Positions 33,734 to 42,915 of a stretch of DNA of 48,117 bases are shown here, in pieces. Made by a program: the position numbers and the translations under genes. The stretch comes from Betaproteobacteria bacterium (GTDB taxonomy: Bacteria; Pseudomonadota; Gammaproteobacteria; Burkholderiales; Burkholderiaceae_C), in the NCBI GenBank assembly GCA_013289985.1, contig JABCYW010000034.1:1-48117 (forward strand), read 5' to 3'. Each line of letters begins with the position of its first letter. Position 1 is the stretch's first letter. The notes beneath the pieces were generated by a model. It did not search any database. It was not told where the DNA came from and was given only the letters and a program-made list of their open reading frames with translations.

Positions 33734-34399
33734 ATGCTGCTAGACACCCTCGACTACCAGACCGGCGACTCGCCGAAGTCCACCATCATCATCCTGCACG
33801 GGCTGGGCGCGAGCGCGACCGACTTCGTGCCGGTGGCCCGCGAGCTGGACCTGCGCGCGATCGGCGCCGTCCGCTTCGTGTTCCCGTTCGCGCCGGTGCG
33901 CCCCGTCACCCTCAACGGCGGCATGTCCATGCCGGCCTGGTACGACGTCCTGGGCGTCGATCTCGTGCGCCGCGAGGACGAGGCCAGCCTGCGCGAGTCG
34001 GCCGCCGACTTGCAGAGGCTCATCGATCGCGAGATCGCCAGGGGCGTGCCGGCCTCGCGCATCGTGCTGGGCGGGTTCTCGCAGGGCTGCGCGATGACGC
34101 TGCTGGCCGGCCTGCGGGCGCCGCGGCGCCTGGCCGGGCTGCTGGGCATGTCGGGCTACCTCCCGCTGGCGGCGACCACGGCCGCGGAGCGCAGCGAGGC
34201 CAACCGCGACGTGCCCGTCTTCCTGGGCCACGGCCGCGCGGATCCGGTGGTGCCGTTCGCACGCGGCACGGCCACGCGCGACGCGCTGGTCGAGCTGGGC
34301 CACCCGGTGGAGTGGCACGACTACCCGATGCAGCACTCGGTGTCGCAGGAAGAGATCGCCGACGTCGAGGCGTGGCTGCTGAAGGTGCTGGCCGTCTAG
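33734..34399 (+). CDS. Carboxylesterase/phospholipase-type alpha/beta hydrolase
   Basis: The 221-residue product matches the EstB/acyl-protein-thioesterase-like carboxylesterase family: HGLGA oxyanion loop (22-26), nucleophile Ser116 in GFSQG, Asp170 in GRADPVVP and His201 in MQHSVS. No signal peptide, so cytoplasmic; it hydrolyses short-chain esters in characterised relatives. It follows a terminator and has its own start close to GGTATGCTGG, so it probably has its own promoter. Confidence 0.92.
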   Translation: MLLDTLDYQTGDSPKSTIIILHGLGASATDFVPVARELDLRAIGAVRFVFPFAPVRPVTLNGGMSMPAWYDVLGVDLVRREDEASLRESAADLQRLIDREIARGVPASRIVLGGFSQGCAMTLLAGLRAPRRLAGLLGMSGYLPLAATTAAERSEANRDVPVFLGHGRADPVVPFARGTATRDALVELGHPVEWHDYPMQHSVSQEEIADVEAWLLKVLAV

Positions 34400-34410
34400 C
34401 GGTCCACCTC

Positions 34411-34438
34411 GTCATCCTGTACGCAGCTGCAGGATGAC
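34411..34438. terminator. Bidirectional hairpin between convergent genes
   Basis: GTCATCCTG and CAGGATGAC form a perfect 9-bp stem around a 10-nt loop between the esterase stop and the stop of the 47-residue gene. No strong T-run is visible in either direction. Confidence 0.5.
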
Positions 34439-34446
34439 CGGTTTCG

Positions 34447-34590
34447 TCAGAGCGGCTTCTTGGCCAGCTTGCCCTTGGGTGCCACGGAGGTCACCGGGGG
34501 GGTCGGACGATCGGATCCGGCGGCCTTGGGCACCGCGGCATCCTTCTTCGGCTTCTTGACGTTCTTGGTGGAGCGTTGTTCCTTGGACAT
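34447..34590 (-). CDS. Small Lys-rich basic protein
   Basis: The 47-residue product is highly basic (Lys/Pro/Ala-rich, KKPKKD and KGKLAKKPL). A GGAGGA Shine-Dalgarno site precedes the ATG at good spacing, which is the main evidence that it is real. No secretion signal; nucleic-acid or ribosome association is possible but unproven. It is divergent from the metallophosphoesterase. Confidence 0.6.
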   Translation of the reverse strand: MSKEQRSTKNVKKPKKDAAVPKAAGSDRPTPPVTSVAPKGKLAKKPL

Positions 34591-34743
34591 GAGGTCCTCC
34601 GGCAGGTTGGTTGATGAACTCGGCCGAAATGGTAAGGCATCGCGAGGGTGTCGTGCGTTGCTCGACCATTTCTGCAGGCCGTCCTGCCCCAGGCAGATGC
34701 CCCTCAGTGCCGGCGACGTCTGGCCATCGGCGAAAATGCGGCG

Positions 34744-35808
34744 ATGCCCAGGACCCCGATGTTCGCCCCGCTGCCCGATGGCCCGCTCGACGTGGTGGGC
34801 GACGTCCACGGCGAGCTCGACGCGCTCCATGCGCTGCTGGCGCACCTGGGTTACGACGGCGACGGCCGGCATCCCGACGGCCGCCGCCTGGTCTTCGTCG
34901 GCGACCTGTGCGATCGCGGGCCCGACAGCCCCGGCGTCATCACCCTGGTGCGGCGCCTGGTGGAGTGCGGCCGCGCGCTCGCGACGCTGGGCAACCACGA
35001 GATCAACCTGCTGCGCGGCGATCGCAAGGACGGCAACGACTGGTTCTGGAGCGAGTTCGGCGCGCGCGATGCCAAGTACGAGCCGCGCGCCCACCTGCCG
35101 CCCGGAGAGCGCGACGGCGTGATCGGGTTCCTGCGCAGGCTGCCGCTGGCGCTGGAGCGCGCCGACCTGCGCGTGGTGCACGCGGCCTGGGACGCGGCAT
35201 CGATCGCGCTGCTGCGCGGCGCCGACCCCGCGCTGAGCCGCGTGGAGCACTTCCTGCGCTGGGACGCCGACGCGGAGGCGCTGATCGCCGCGCGCGGCAT
35301 CGGCGAGGCCGCGCGCATCGAGTACGAGGAATACCGCGCGCGCCTGGTCGACCCGGGCCAGCAGGTGCCCATGCTGGTGGCCACGGCCCAGGTCGACGAG
35401 ATCCGCCAGATGGCCAACCCGATCCGCGTGGTCACCTCGGGCATCGAGCGTGGCACGGCGCGGCCGTTCTTCGCGAGCGGGCACTGGCGCTTCGTGGAGC
35501 GCATCCGCTGGTGGGACGAGTACGCCGACACGGTGCCGGTGATCGTGGGCCACTACTGGCGGCAGTTCGCGCGCGTGGATCGCGCGTCGCTGGGCAAGAC
35601 CGAGGAGAACCTGTTCACCGACCTGTCGCCCACGGCCTGGCACGGGCAGCACCGCAACGTGTTCTGCGTCGACTTCTCGGTGGGCGGGCGCTTCCTCGAA
35701 CGGCCGCTCGCGCCCGGTGCCGTGCCGCGTTCGCGCCTGGCCGCGCTGCGCTGGCCCGAGCGCGTGCTGGCGCTCGATACCGGCGAGATGCTGGCGACGA
35801 CGGACTGA
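34744..35808 (+). CDS. Metallophosphoesterase (PPP/ApaH-like)
   Basis: The 354-residue product carries the dimetal motifs GDVHG (Asp20, His22), GDLCDRG (53-59) and GNHE (83-86), and later histidines near VVHAAWD and VGHYW. This is the PPP-type calcineurin-like fold, acting as a protein phosphatase or a nucleotide hydrolase such as Ap4A hydrolase. It is longer than ApaH (about 280), with an insertion between GNHE and the first His. No signal peptide. It converges with the glycerate kinase gene with no gap between stops. Confidence 0.88.
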   Translation: MPRTPMFAPLPDGPLDVVGDVHGELDALHALLAHLGYDGDGRHPDGRRLVFVGDLCDRGPDSPGVITLVRRLVECGRALATLGNHEINLLRGDRKDGNDWFWSEFGARDAKYEPRAHLPPGERDGVIGFLRRLPLALERADLRVVHAAWDAASIALLRGADPALSRVEHFLRWDADAEALIAARGIGEAARIEYEEYRARLVDPGQQVPMLVATAQVDEIRQMANPIRVVTSGIERGTARPFFASGHWRFVERIRWWDEYADTVPVIVGHYWRQFARVDRASLGKTEENLFTDLSPTAWHGQHRNVFCVDFSVGGRFLERPLAPGAVPRSRLAALRWPERVLALDTGEMLATTD

Positions 35809-37083
35809 TCAGGGGCGATCGACCAGGATCGCGCGAAAGTCGTTGACGTTGGTCAGCGTAGGCCCGGTCACCACCGAATCCCCGAGCGCGCGGAAGAAGC
35901 CGTGGCCATCGTTGGCATCCAGGCTCGCGCGCGGGTTGATGCCGGCGGCCCACGCGCGCGCGAGCGTGTCGGGCGTGACGTGCGCGCCCGCGATCTCCTC
36001 CGCGCCGTCCACGCCGTCGGTGTCGCCGGCGATGGCGTGCACGCCCGCCAGGCCGTCCAGCGCCACGGCCAGTGACAGCAGGAATTCCACGTTGCGGCCG
36101 CCGCGGCCCGTGCCGCGGACGGTGACCGTGGTCTCGCCGCCGGACATCAGCACGCAGGGCGTGCCGAAGGGCTGGCCGCGCAGCGCCACCTGGCGCGCGA
36201 TGCCGGCCATCGCCTTGCCCAGGTCGCGCGCCTCGCCCTCGAGGCTGTCGCCCAGGATGTGCGCGGCCAGGCCCGCGTCGCGCGCCACCTTGGCCGCGGC
36301 CTCCAGCGCGACCTGCGGCGTGGTGATCATGCGCAGCTCGCTGCGCGCCAGCCGCGGGTCGCCCGGCTTGACGGACTCGCCTTCGCCGTTCTCGAGCAGC
36401 CGCCGCACCGCGTCGGGCACGGCCATGCGATACCGGTCGACGACGGCCAGCGCGTCGGCGCAGGTGGTGGGGTCGGCCACGGTGGGGCCGGAGGCGATGT
36501 CGCGCGGGTCGTCGCCGGGCACGTCGGAGATCACGAGCGTCAGCACGCGCGCCGGATGGCACAGCGCGCCCAGCCGGCCGCCCTTCAGCGCCGACAGGTG
36601 GCGGCGCACGCAGTTCATCTCCGAGATCGTGGCGCCGCTGGCCAGCAGCGCGGCGTTGACGGCGCGTTTGTCGTCCAGCGTCAGGCCGGGCGCGGGCGCC
36701 ACCAGCAACGACGAACCGCCGCCGGAGATCAGCGCGATCACGAGGTCGTCCTCGGTGAGCCCCGTCACCTTCTCCGCGATGCGGCGCGAGGCCAGCAGCC
36801 CCGCCTCGTCGGGCACCGGATGCGCGGCCTGCGCGATCTCGATTCGCTCGCACGACACGTCGTAGCCGTAGCGCGTGAGCACCAGCCCCTCCAGCGGGCC
36901 GGGCCAGTGATCCTCCAGCGCGCGCGCCATCGCGGCCGAGGCCTTGCCGGCGCCGATCACGATCGTGCGGCCCCGGGGCGGCGCGGGCAGGTGCGGCGGC
37001 AGGCACAGCGCGGGCTGGGCCGACGCGACGGCCGCGTCGAACATCTGGCGCAGCAGGGCGCGCGGGGCTGGGACGTTGCTCAT
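35809..37083 (-). CDS. ttuD: Glycerate 2-kinase (MOFRL family)
   Basis: The 424-residue product has the GckA/TtuD fold: IVIGAGKASAAMA near residues 40-53, ISGGGSSL (about 119-126), VLTLVISDVPGDD, and a C-terminal MOFRL domain with GRGGRNVEFLLSLA and AGDTDGVDG. Characterised members phosphorylate glycerate at C2 with ATP; older annotations say hydroxypyruvate reductase. Cytoplasmic. The start at 37083 is the normal N-terminus for the family, and the frame upstream has no support. Confidence 0.9.
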   Translation of the reverse strand: MSNVPAPRALLRQMFDAAVASAQPALCLPPHLPAPPRGRTIVIGAGKASAAMARALEDHWPGPLEGLVLTRYGYDVSCERIEIAQAAHPVPDEAGLLASRRIAEKVTGLTEDDLVIALISGGGSSLLVAPAPGLTLDDKRAVNAALLASGATISEMNCVRRHLSALKGGRLGALCHPARVLTLVISDVPGDDPRDIASGPTVADPTTCADALAVVDRYRMAVPDAVRRLLENGEGESVKPGDPRLARSELRMITTPQVALEAAAKVARDAGLAAHILGDSLEGEARDLGKAMAGIARQVALRGQPFGTPCVLMSGGETTVTVRGTGRGGRNVEFLLSLAVALDGLAGVHAIAGDTDGVDGAEEIAGAHVTPDTLARAWAAGINPRASLDANDGHGFFRALGDSVVTGPTLTNVNDFRAILVDRP

Positions 37084-37422
37084 GCGGTCATTCTGCGCGC
37101 GGCGCGGCTCACGGCAGCTTCGCGGCGGCTGCCGGCTTGTGCGCATCTGGCGAGTCGTCGGAGATGATCAATCCGCGGCGTATGCACCTGCTACCGGAGG
37201 CCGCCTGGCGCGATGACCGGTCTTGGAGCGCAGCGGTCGTTCGAACGCGCATTGGCACTGACAGCGGGCATTCCGGCCAATGCTGGATGCGATTGAACGT
37301 CATCCGGCCTGGTGCTCGGCTCGAGCGACCGTTTCGCGGTGTTGCGAGCGCCGGTTCTCGACCCATCAGCGACATTCGCGTCAATGAACTCGACGCCCTG
37401 AAGCGGACGTTCCCCCGGCGCA
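37084..37422. repeat. Gene-poor stretch with AGCGGNCGTTC-type motifs
   Basis: No credible gene is present. AGCGGTCGTTC (37232-37242) and AGCGGACGTTC (37402-37412) are near-identical direct repeats 170 bp apart, with a related GAGCGACCGTTTCG at 37323-37336. Related motifs lie near 25.46 and 38.34 kb. This looks like a degenerate dispersed intergenic repeat. Confidence 0.45.
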
Positions 37423-38004
37423 CTACGGGCGAACACCATTTACTTGAACAAGGATCGACTCGTCGGGTTCGACGATGCGTAGGCTGCCGTCCATCCGTTC
37501 TTCAACCTCAGCGGCGAGCATTCTGACTTCGGCTCCCGCAATGAGCAGTCGCATCTCAACAACTGCGTTCGGGCCGTCATGCCGTAGCTGGCCAATCTCA
37601 ATCTCGCCCAGAGGCAATTCCGACAGCACGCGTTCCCTGTAGATCGACAGAGGGTCGTCGGAGAGGCGTGGCGCAGTCAATCCCTCTTGCTTGACCAGGT
37701 AAAACCCATGGAAGCCAGTTCCATCCTCAATTTGACTAAGCAGACGGACTACGTCTCCATCTGCGAATTGCAGATCAAGGTTGCCTAGTTGCAGAAACGG
37801 AATTCTTTCGTCTTCCCAGAGCACACGGTCAAGGTCATGGCTGTCTGCGAGCGCCATTTCACTGCCTTGCCACCGCGTCACGACGCGGCCTGACAGTCTC
37901 GCGATTGGGATGAGATTGGAGGACATTTGATTGGATGCTAGCGCGCCCGGGAGCTGCCTTTTGCGATCTTCCGCTCCTGGCCGAACAATGACGGTCGAAG
38001 GCAT
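37423..38004 (-). CDS. Hypothetical protein
   Basis: The 193-residue product has no signal peptide or helix; the body is strand-rich and acidic near the end. No family is recognised. An AGAGAGG site lies 6 nt before the ATG at 38004; an internal Met at 37926 lacks such a site. It follows the small membrane protein gene by 12 nt, so the two form an operon. Codon bias is weaker than in the housekeeping genes, which suggests later acquisition. Confidence 0.6.
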   Translation of the reverse strand: MPSTVIVRPGAEDRKRQLPGALASNQMSSNLIPIARLSGRVVTRWQGSEMALADSHDLDRVLWEDERIPFLQLGNLDLQFADGDVVRLLSQIEDGTGFHGFYLVKQEGLTAPRLSDDPLSIYRERVLSELPLGEIEIGQLRHDGPNAVVEMRLLIAGAEVRMLAAEVEERMDGSLRIVEPDESILVQVNGVRP

Positions 38005-38016
38005 GGAAGGCCTCTC

Positions 38017-38286
38017 TTAGCTCGTCGAGTTCAAGGTACCTTCCGGCGCCTCACCGTCGCTGACAGACTTGAATACGAATGCGAGAACGATCAAGGCGGT
38101 GAGCGGCATCAGCGGATTCACGAACGTCAACAGTAGCAACCAGTACGTCCTCCGCTTCATGGTCCAGGCGCACTCACCGGGCTTCGCACTCGCGAGCCTG
38201 AGTACCACCCAGGCGTGGAGAACGGCGACCACGAACAGGGCGCAACCCATCGTGAGCCAAACTGCAGGTGCCGGGTGGTTGTGCAT
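38017..38286 (-). CDS. Small membrane protein
   Basis: The 89-residue product has two hydrophobic segments (about 8-31 and 47-71) with a basic loop between them (KRRTYW). It is an inner-membrane protein of unknown function, first gene of a probable two-gene operon with the 193-residue hypothetical. Confidence 0.55.
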   Translation of the reverse strand: MHNHPAPAVWLTMGCALFVVAVLHAWVVLRLASAKPGECAWTMKRRTYWLLLLTFVNPLMPLTALIVLAFVFKSVSDGEAPEGTLNSTS

Positions 38287-38844
38287 CGACAGATCCTACT
38301 ACTCCAGTTCCAGAGGTAACGAGACCGACTGCCGCAGAGCGGTCATTGGCGACTGTCTGGTTGTGGCCGTTTGCGGGTATCGCAGCACAACGACCCGCCT
38401 CCGCCCGCTTGATCATGGTCTGAAGATGACGGGCTTCTACTTTGCAATGGTGTCGGCCGGCGCCGGGAATCTGTTGCGCGGCGCCCAACCGTGGAGCGGT
38501 GTCGTACCGAGCGCCGTCGGGGCCTTGTTGATGGCCTGGTTTGCAATTCGCCATTGCCCGGCGCAACGCAAGAATCTGCCTGAGCCCCCGGCTGCGCTCG
38601 AGCCGTAGAACCTGTCCAAGGCCATCCGGATGCATGGAGCCGAGATCCGCTTCCATCGAGCCGATGCCGGCATGGTGGAGTGCCGCAAAGCCGTCGTTGG
38701 CGACCGACAGCAAGAGGCCGAGCCGGCCGCGGTTGCCGCGGGCGACAACCGGGAATCCTTCTGAGCATCCGAGGCCCGCTCTTGGGGATTGCCAGCTCGC
38801 GCAGGGACATCCAGCATCGCTGGACGCTCACCCTCGAAGCAGCC
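38287..38844. repeat. Gene-poor stretch with a 27-bp direct repeat
   Basis: Two copies of a 27-bp sequence occur at 38328-38354 and 38679-38705 (22 of 27 positions identical), each containing TGCCGCA then AGC-GTC-TTGGCGAC. A possible 60-residue frame lies between them. The stretch looks like degenerate intergenic repeat DNA. Confidence 0.5.
38426..38608 (+). CDS. Possible small membrane protein
   Basis: The 60-residue frame has one to two hydrophobic segments (about 3-20 and 25-43) and a Pro-rich tail. There is only a weak GAAG site next to the ATG, and it lies between repeat copies, so it may be chance. Confidence 0.25.
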   Translation: MTGFYFAMVSAGAGNLLRGAQPWSGVVPSAVGALLMAWFAIRHCPAQRKNLPEPPAALEP

Positions 38845-39675
38845 ATGGCCAAGTCCCGCAAGATACTGCGCACCGACATCGACTCGATGGAGCTCATCGA
38901 CGAGCTCGCCGCGGGCTCCACGACGGACGGTCGCGGCCTGACGCTCGGCGACGTGGCCGGCCACCGGCGCGATCGATACCTGGCCTCCTATCGGGCGCTG
39001 CACCTGGTCGGCGCGCTGGCCGGGATCTCGCTGCTGAGCGGCAAGAGCACCCTCCGCAGGATTGGCGCCGAGGTGCAGGACAAGACCGGCATCCAGGACT
39101 TCCAGGCCGCCCACATCCTGCCGTGCGATTTCGAGATCGACGGCAAGGCCGGCCTGCACCTGCTGTTCTTCTCGCCCATCATCAGCAATTGCGTCCAGGC
39201 GCGCCTGTTCGGGGTCACCAACGTCGTGCACCGGCTGGTCAACTATGCCGACCAGCGTTGCGAAGACCACGGCTGGAAAGCCACCTTCCTCGCCGCCACG
39301 AAGAGCGTCATGGAGGGGGCCGATGCCGACAAGATCTACAGCCAGACGCTGGTGCCCGGCTACAGCGCGGCGGTCGCACGAGCCCGCGAGGTACTGATCG
39401 CTGCGCTGCGCAAGGGAGAGCGCGAGGCGATGGACAAGCCGACGCTGCTGGCGCCCAACGGCGAGCCGGCGCAGCGCCGCGTGCAGGATTTTCGCGTCAG
39501 CGCCAAGGTCGGCGACCCCAAGGTGAGCGGCGTCAACAAGGGCGCGGTGCTGCAGGTCTTCGAGGAATATCGCCTCGGCGCAGCCGGCCTGGCGCCAAGC
39601 GTCTTCGCGCAGGCACGCGATGAGGCGCGCGGCTGGGCCGAGCTCGAACGGCAGTGGCGAGCCAAGCACGCGTGA
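38845..39675 (+). CDS. Hypothetical protein
   Basis: The 276-residue product is soluble, helical and basic. A segment near 90-140 (FQAAHILPCDFEIDGKAGLHLLFFSPIISN) is hydrophobic but not a clear membrane helix. I recognise no family. The start at 38845 is chosen because residues upstream in the frame are Arg-rich and overlap the repeat. It stands alone, with 140 nt to the SDR gene. Confidence 0.65.
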   Translation: MAKSRKILRTDIDSMELIDELAAGSTTDGRGLTLGDVAGHRRDRYLASYRALHLVGALAGISLLSGKSTLRRIGAEVQDKTGIQDFQAAHILPCDFEIDGKAGLHLLFFSPIISNCVQARLFGVTNVVHRLVNYADQRCEDHGWKATFLAATKSVMEGADADKIYSQTLVPGYSAAVARAREVLIAALRKGEREAMDKPTLLAPNGEPAQRRVQDFRVSAKVGDPKVSGVNKGAVLQVFEEYRLGAAGLAPSVFAQARDEARGWAELERQWRAKHA

Positions 39676-39815
39676 GCGGTGGCATGGTGTCGCTGCGACG
39701 CTTTCACGGGCTCCAAGGAAGTCTGCCGTGACAGACGGCTTGCGGCCGGAATACGCCTCCCGCGGCCGGAACCACGCATCGCCGCGCCGTCGCGCGCACG
39801 TTACCATTCGATCCA

Positions 39816-40598
39816 ATGCATAGACTCTTTTCACTCCAGGGGCAGGCAGCGCTCGTGACCGGTGCCGGCAGTGCATCCGGAATCGGCTTCGCGACGGCGA
39901 GGTTGCTCGCCGAGTTGGGGGCGCAGGTCTCGATCACGGCGACCAGCGCGCGGATTTTCGAGCGCACGGAGACGCTGCGCGCCGAGGGGCATGCGGCACA
40001 CGGCTTCGTGGCTGATCTCACCGATCGCAGTGCGACGCGGGTCATGATTGCGCGCGCGGAGGAGGCGCTGGGGCCGATCGGCATCCTGGTGAACAACGCC
40101 GGCATGGCGCAGACCGGAGTCTCCGACGTGGACAGCCCCTTCCATGAACTGGAAGACGAAGACTGGGATGCGACCCTCGCGCGGAATCTGGGCACTTGCT
40201 ACAACGTGACCCGTGCCGTGCTGCCGGGGATGATCCGGCGCCGCTATGGGCGCATCGTCAATGTGGCTTCGGTGACCGGCCCGCTGGTGAGCAACCCGGG
40301 GGAAGCCGCGTACAGCGCGGCAAAGGCGGCCATCGTGGCGATGAGCCGCAGCATCGCGCTCGAGGCGGCGCCATTCGACGTCGTCATCAACAGCGTGGCA
40401 CCGGGCTGGATCGCGACCGAAGGCCAGAGCGACGACGAGGCGCGAGCCGGTCTTCACACGCCGTTCGGGCGCTCGGGCACGGCCATCGAGACGGCGGCGA
40501 TGATCGCCTTCCTGGCCTCCCCGGGAGCGAGCTACGTCACGGGCCAGCTGATGGTCGTCGACGGTGGCAACTGTCTTCAGGAACGCAAGGGCAGCTGA
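39816..40598 (+). CDS. Short-chain dehydrogenase/reductase (FabG-like)
   Basis: The 260-residue product has the classical SDR nucleotide motif TGAGSASGIG (15-24), NNAG (about 93-96) and the YxxxK active site in YSAAKAA with Ser of NVASVTG upstream. It oxidises or reduces an alcohol/ketone with NAD(P)(H); the closest type is FabG-like 3-oxoacyl reductase, but the genomic context gives no substrate. Cytoplasmic. Confidence 0.88.
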   Translation: MHRLFSLQGQAALVTGAGSASGIGFATARLLAELGAQVSITATSARIFERTETLRAEGHAAHGFVADLTDRSATRVMIARAEEALGPIGILVNNAGMAQTGVSDVDSPFHELEDEDWDATLARNLGTCYNVTRAVLPGMIRRRYGRIVNVASVTGPLVSNPGEAAYSAAKAAIVAMSRSIALEAAPFDVVINSVAPGWIATEGQSDDEARAGLHTPFGRSGTAIETAAMIAFLASPGASYVTGQLMVVDGGNCLQERKGS

Positions 40599-40754
40599 CG
40601 GATTTCGCGGTCGCGCCGGCCGACGAGGATCGGGGCCGCCGTACAGCCATCTGTTGATCCGACGACGCTGAAAACCCGGACAGCCCGGGAGCCGACTCGC
40701 GCGACCGGCAACTTCCGGCCGATCAGCGATGGCCATGGCGGCGAGGCGCCGGCG

Positions 40755-42857
40755 TCAAGCGTCGACCATGGCCTGCCGTCCCGTCTTCCAGGCGTCCCGT
40801 GCGGCAAGGGCTGGATATCCGATCTGCATGAGCACTGCCAGCGCGATTGTCCACGCATGGACGTCTGCGCGAGAGCCGACCACCGTCCAGGCGACGGGAA
40901 TGGTCAAGGCGAGCAGGATGACCGACCAGGGTACGAAGAAAAGCAATGCTGTCTTCGCGCGCCGTTGCCACCACTGGCCGAGGCCGGGAAGCACGGCGGA
41001 GGCGATCGCTGCCTGGACGCGCGTCGGCCCCGCTGCGACGGATGCGAGGCCGCGCACGGTGTCCAGCCGTGGCATGGCTTGGCCATCGACGCTGGTCGAA
41101 CGGAACTGTCGCACGAGACGCTCCACGGCCAGGGCCGACGTCACCGAACCGAGGATCGTCTGTCCACCATGCAGCGAGATTTCAAGCCAGCCGCCACTGC
41201 CAGCTCCGAGCATCAGCCTGGTGGCCGTCCCGATGGGCGCGGCAGAACCTGGTCGGGTCGACAGGGCTGATATCTGCATGAGGTCGAACGCGACGTCCAA
41301 CCCATGATCGGTCCTCGTTGATTTGAAGATTCGCACGCGGCGATTGGTCCACACGACCCAGCACATGGACTCACGCGCGGGCATCAAGACCTCGAGAATG
41401 CGACTGCCTTCGGCCTTGGGCTCTTGTCGCATGAGCATGAAGGTCTCGACGACGTGCTCGCCTTCGGCCATCGGCAGCAGCGAGGACGACGCTGCGCGCA
41501 ATCTGAACACGGCGACTGCGTTGAACAGCGGCTCGAACACCGGCAGCTTCGCCTTGCGTCGCGTGGCGCGCACGAACCAGATGCCGACAGCGGCAATGGC
41601 GGCCACAGTCAGGCCCGCCACGCGGAGCCTTGCATCCGGCGTGATGAGCGCGTGCAGCCATTCGCGCACGGGTCCGATGTGCAACGTCAGCCCGAACATC
41701 GCCAGGAGCAGCGCAGGGCCAAGGACACGCAGGGCCAGCCGGCCCATTGCGCGGCGGTCGACCAGCGGCGTTCCCAAGTGCGAGAGATCGAGTGGCGCGT
41801 CAAGGCCCCGAGGTGGCTGCGCCGCGCGTTGTGCGTTCAGGGCCAGCAACAGCGCGACGGCGAAGGCGGCGATCCCCGCCCAGAGGCTGGCCTGGTGCAG
41901 TCGCTGCAGGCCGGTCTGGTCGCTCGCGATCTGCCGCAGCCGATCCGCAAAGGCGGCGTCGCCGAACGGAGGCTGGGCCTCTCCCTGCGCATTCCAGCGA
42001 CGCACGCTGAACGACGCGCCGTCGCTGGCCAGCAGTTGTTGGCCAACCCACTCGACGTCGTTCGGCTCGAACTTGCCGTCGTGCGCCAAAGGTACCTCGC
42101 CGCCATCGCGCCGGACCAGGACGACCCGACCCTCGATCATGCTGTTGCGATAGCGGATCAACGCGGCCATCGGGTCGCCGGCGCCGGACGTCGCGCGTGC
42201 CGGGCCGAGGAATCGAGCGACATCGTCGGACGACAAGGCCACGCTCTGCGCGACGGCGAGCGTCTTGCCGTCCAGACGCCGGAGCACAAAGCGGTTGGTA
42301 TCCGTTGTCCACAGATCGTCACCCTCCCACCACAGGCCATTGGTGAAACGATAGGTGTCGGGCCCCGTGCGGGCCAGGTAGCGCCCCTCGGCATCGAACA
42401 GGGCCACGGCGTGACCGCCGCCCGTGGCGACGGCAAACCGACCGTCGGGGGCAAAGGCGACATTGATCGCATCGTTCCCATGGTCCTTCAGGTCGGCAGG
42501 CCATCGAGGTACCACTGCACGCGCAACGCGGGCGGTCGCGGGATCGAGGAAATACAGCCCCGGGTTGCCTCGAACCGTGGCGACGATCTGGCCTCCGGGG
42601 TGATGCAGCAGATTGGAGGGCGGGCCAGGTAGATCCGTCTCGCTCACCGGCAGGGCTTGAAGCACGTGCCCATCGACGGTGGCGCGCCAGAGTTGCTGGC
42701 CGACCCCGATCCAGACCTCGTTGCGCGGCGTGAGCACCAGCGCCCCGGGGCCGGTGATGGCACCTGCCTGGAGCCCGGTCGTCAATGAAACGACCAACAG
42801 CACGATGGCCGCCGCCAGGCTTGCGATCGCAGCGAACTTGCGCCCTCGTGGATTCAT
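40755..42857 (-). CDS. Large membrane protein with periplasmic propeller-like region
   Basis: The 700-residue product has a N-terminal helix (8-28) and then about 290 residues of short strand repeats (LYFLDPATARVA, VAFAPDGRFAVATGGGHAVALFDAEGRYLA) resembling an NHL/beta-propeller in the periplasm. Three helices (324-342, 372-394, 412-430), a cytoplasmic region (about 435-610) and a C-terminal pair of helices (636-656, 665-685) follow. The last part opens with SAVLPGLGQWWQRR, a motif seen in small membrane proteins of unknown function. Start 42857 has AGAGG upstream; longer frames overlap the peptidase gene. Function unknown. Confidence 0.7.
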   Translation of the reverse strand: MNPRGRKFAAIASLAAAIVLLVVSLTTGLQAGAITGPGALVLTPRNEVWIGVGQQLWRATVDGHVLQALPVSETDLPGPPSNLLHHPGGQIVATVRGNPGLYFLDPATARVARAVVPRWPADLKDHGNDAINVAFAPDGRFAVATGGGHAVALFDAEGRYLARTGPDTYRFTNGLWWEGDDLWTTDTNRFVLRRLDGKTLAVAQSVALSSDDVARFLGPARATSGAGDPMAALIRYRNSMIEGRVVLVRRDGGEVPLAHDGKFEPNDVEWVGQQLLASDGASFSVRRWNAQGEAQPPFGDAAFADRLRQIASDQTGLQRLHQASLWAGIAAFAVALLLALNAQRAAQPPRGLDAPLDLSHLGTPLVDRRAMGRLALRVLGPALLLAMFGLTLHIGPVREWLHALITPDARLRVAGLTVAAIAAVGIWFVRATRRKAKLPVFEPLFNAVAVFRLRAASSSLLPMAEGEHVVETFMLMRQEPKAEGSRILEVLMPARESMCWVVWTNRRVRIFKSTRTDHGLDVAFDLMQISALSTRPGSAAPIGTATRLMLGAGSGGWLEISLHGGQTILGSVTSALAVERLVRQFRSTSVDGQAMPRLDTVRGLASVAAGPTRVQAAIASAVLPGLGQWWQRRAKTALLFFVPWSVILLALTIPVAWTVVGSRADVHAWTIALAVLMQIGYPALAARDAWKTGRQAMVDA

Positions 42858-42915
42858 TCCTTCGACCTCTGCTGGCATGTCGGCGTCGGCAACTGCCGCA
42901 CGCCGATGATGCCAT

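Noticed and set aside
37109-37526. Overlapping frames on both strands in the 37.1-37.4 kb gap
   Set aside because: No start signals or domains, and the DNA holds repeat motifs; treated as intergenic.
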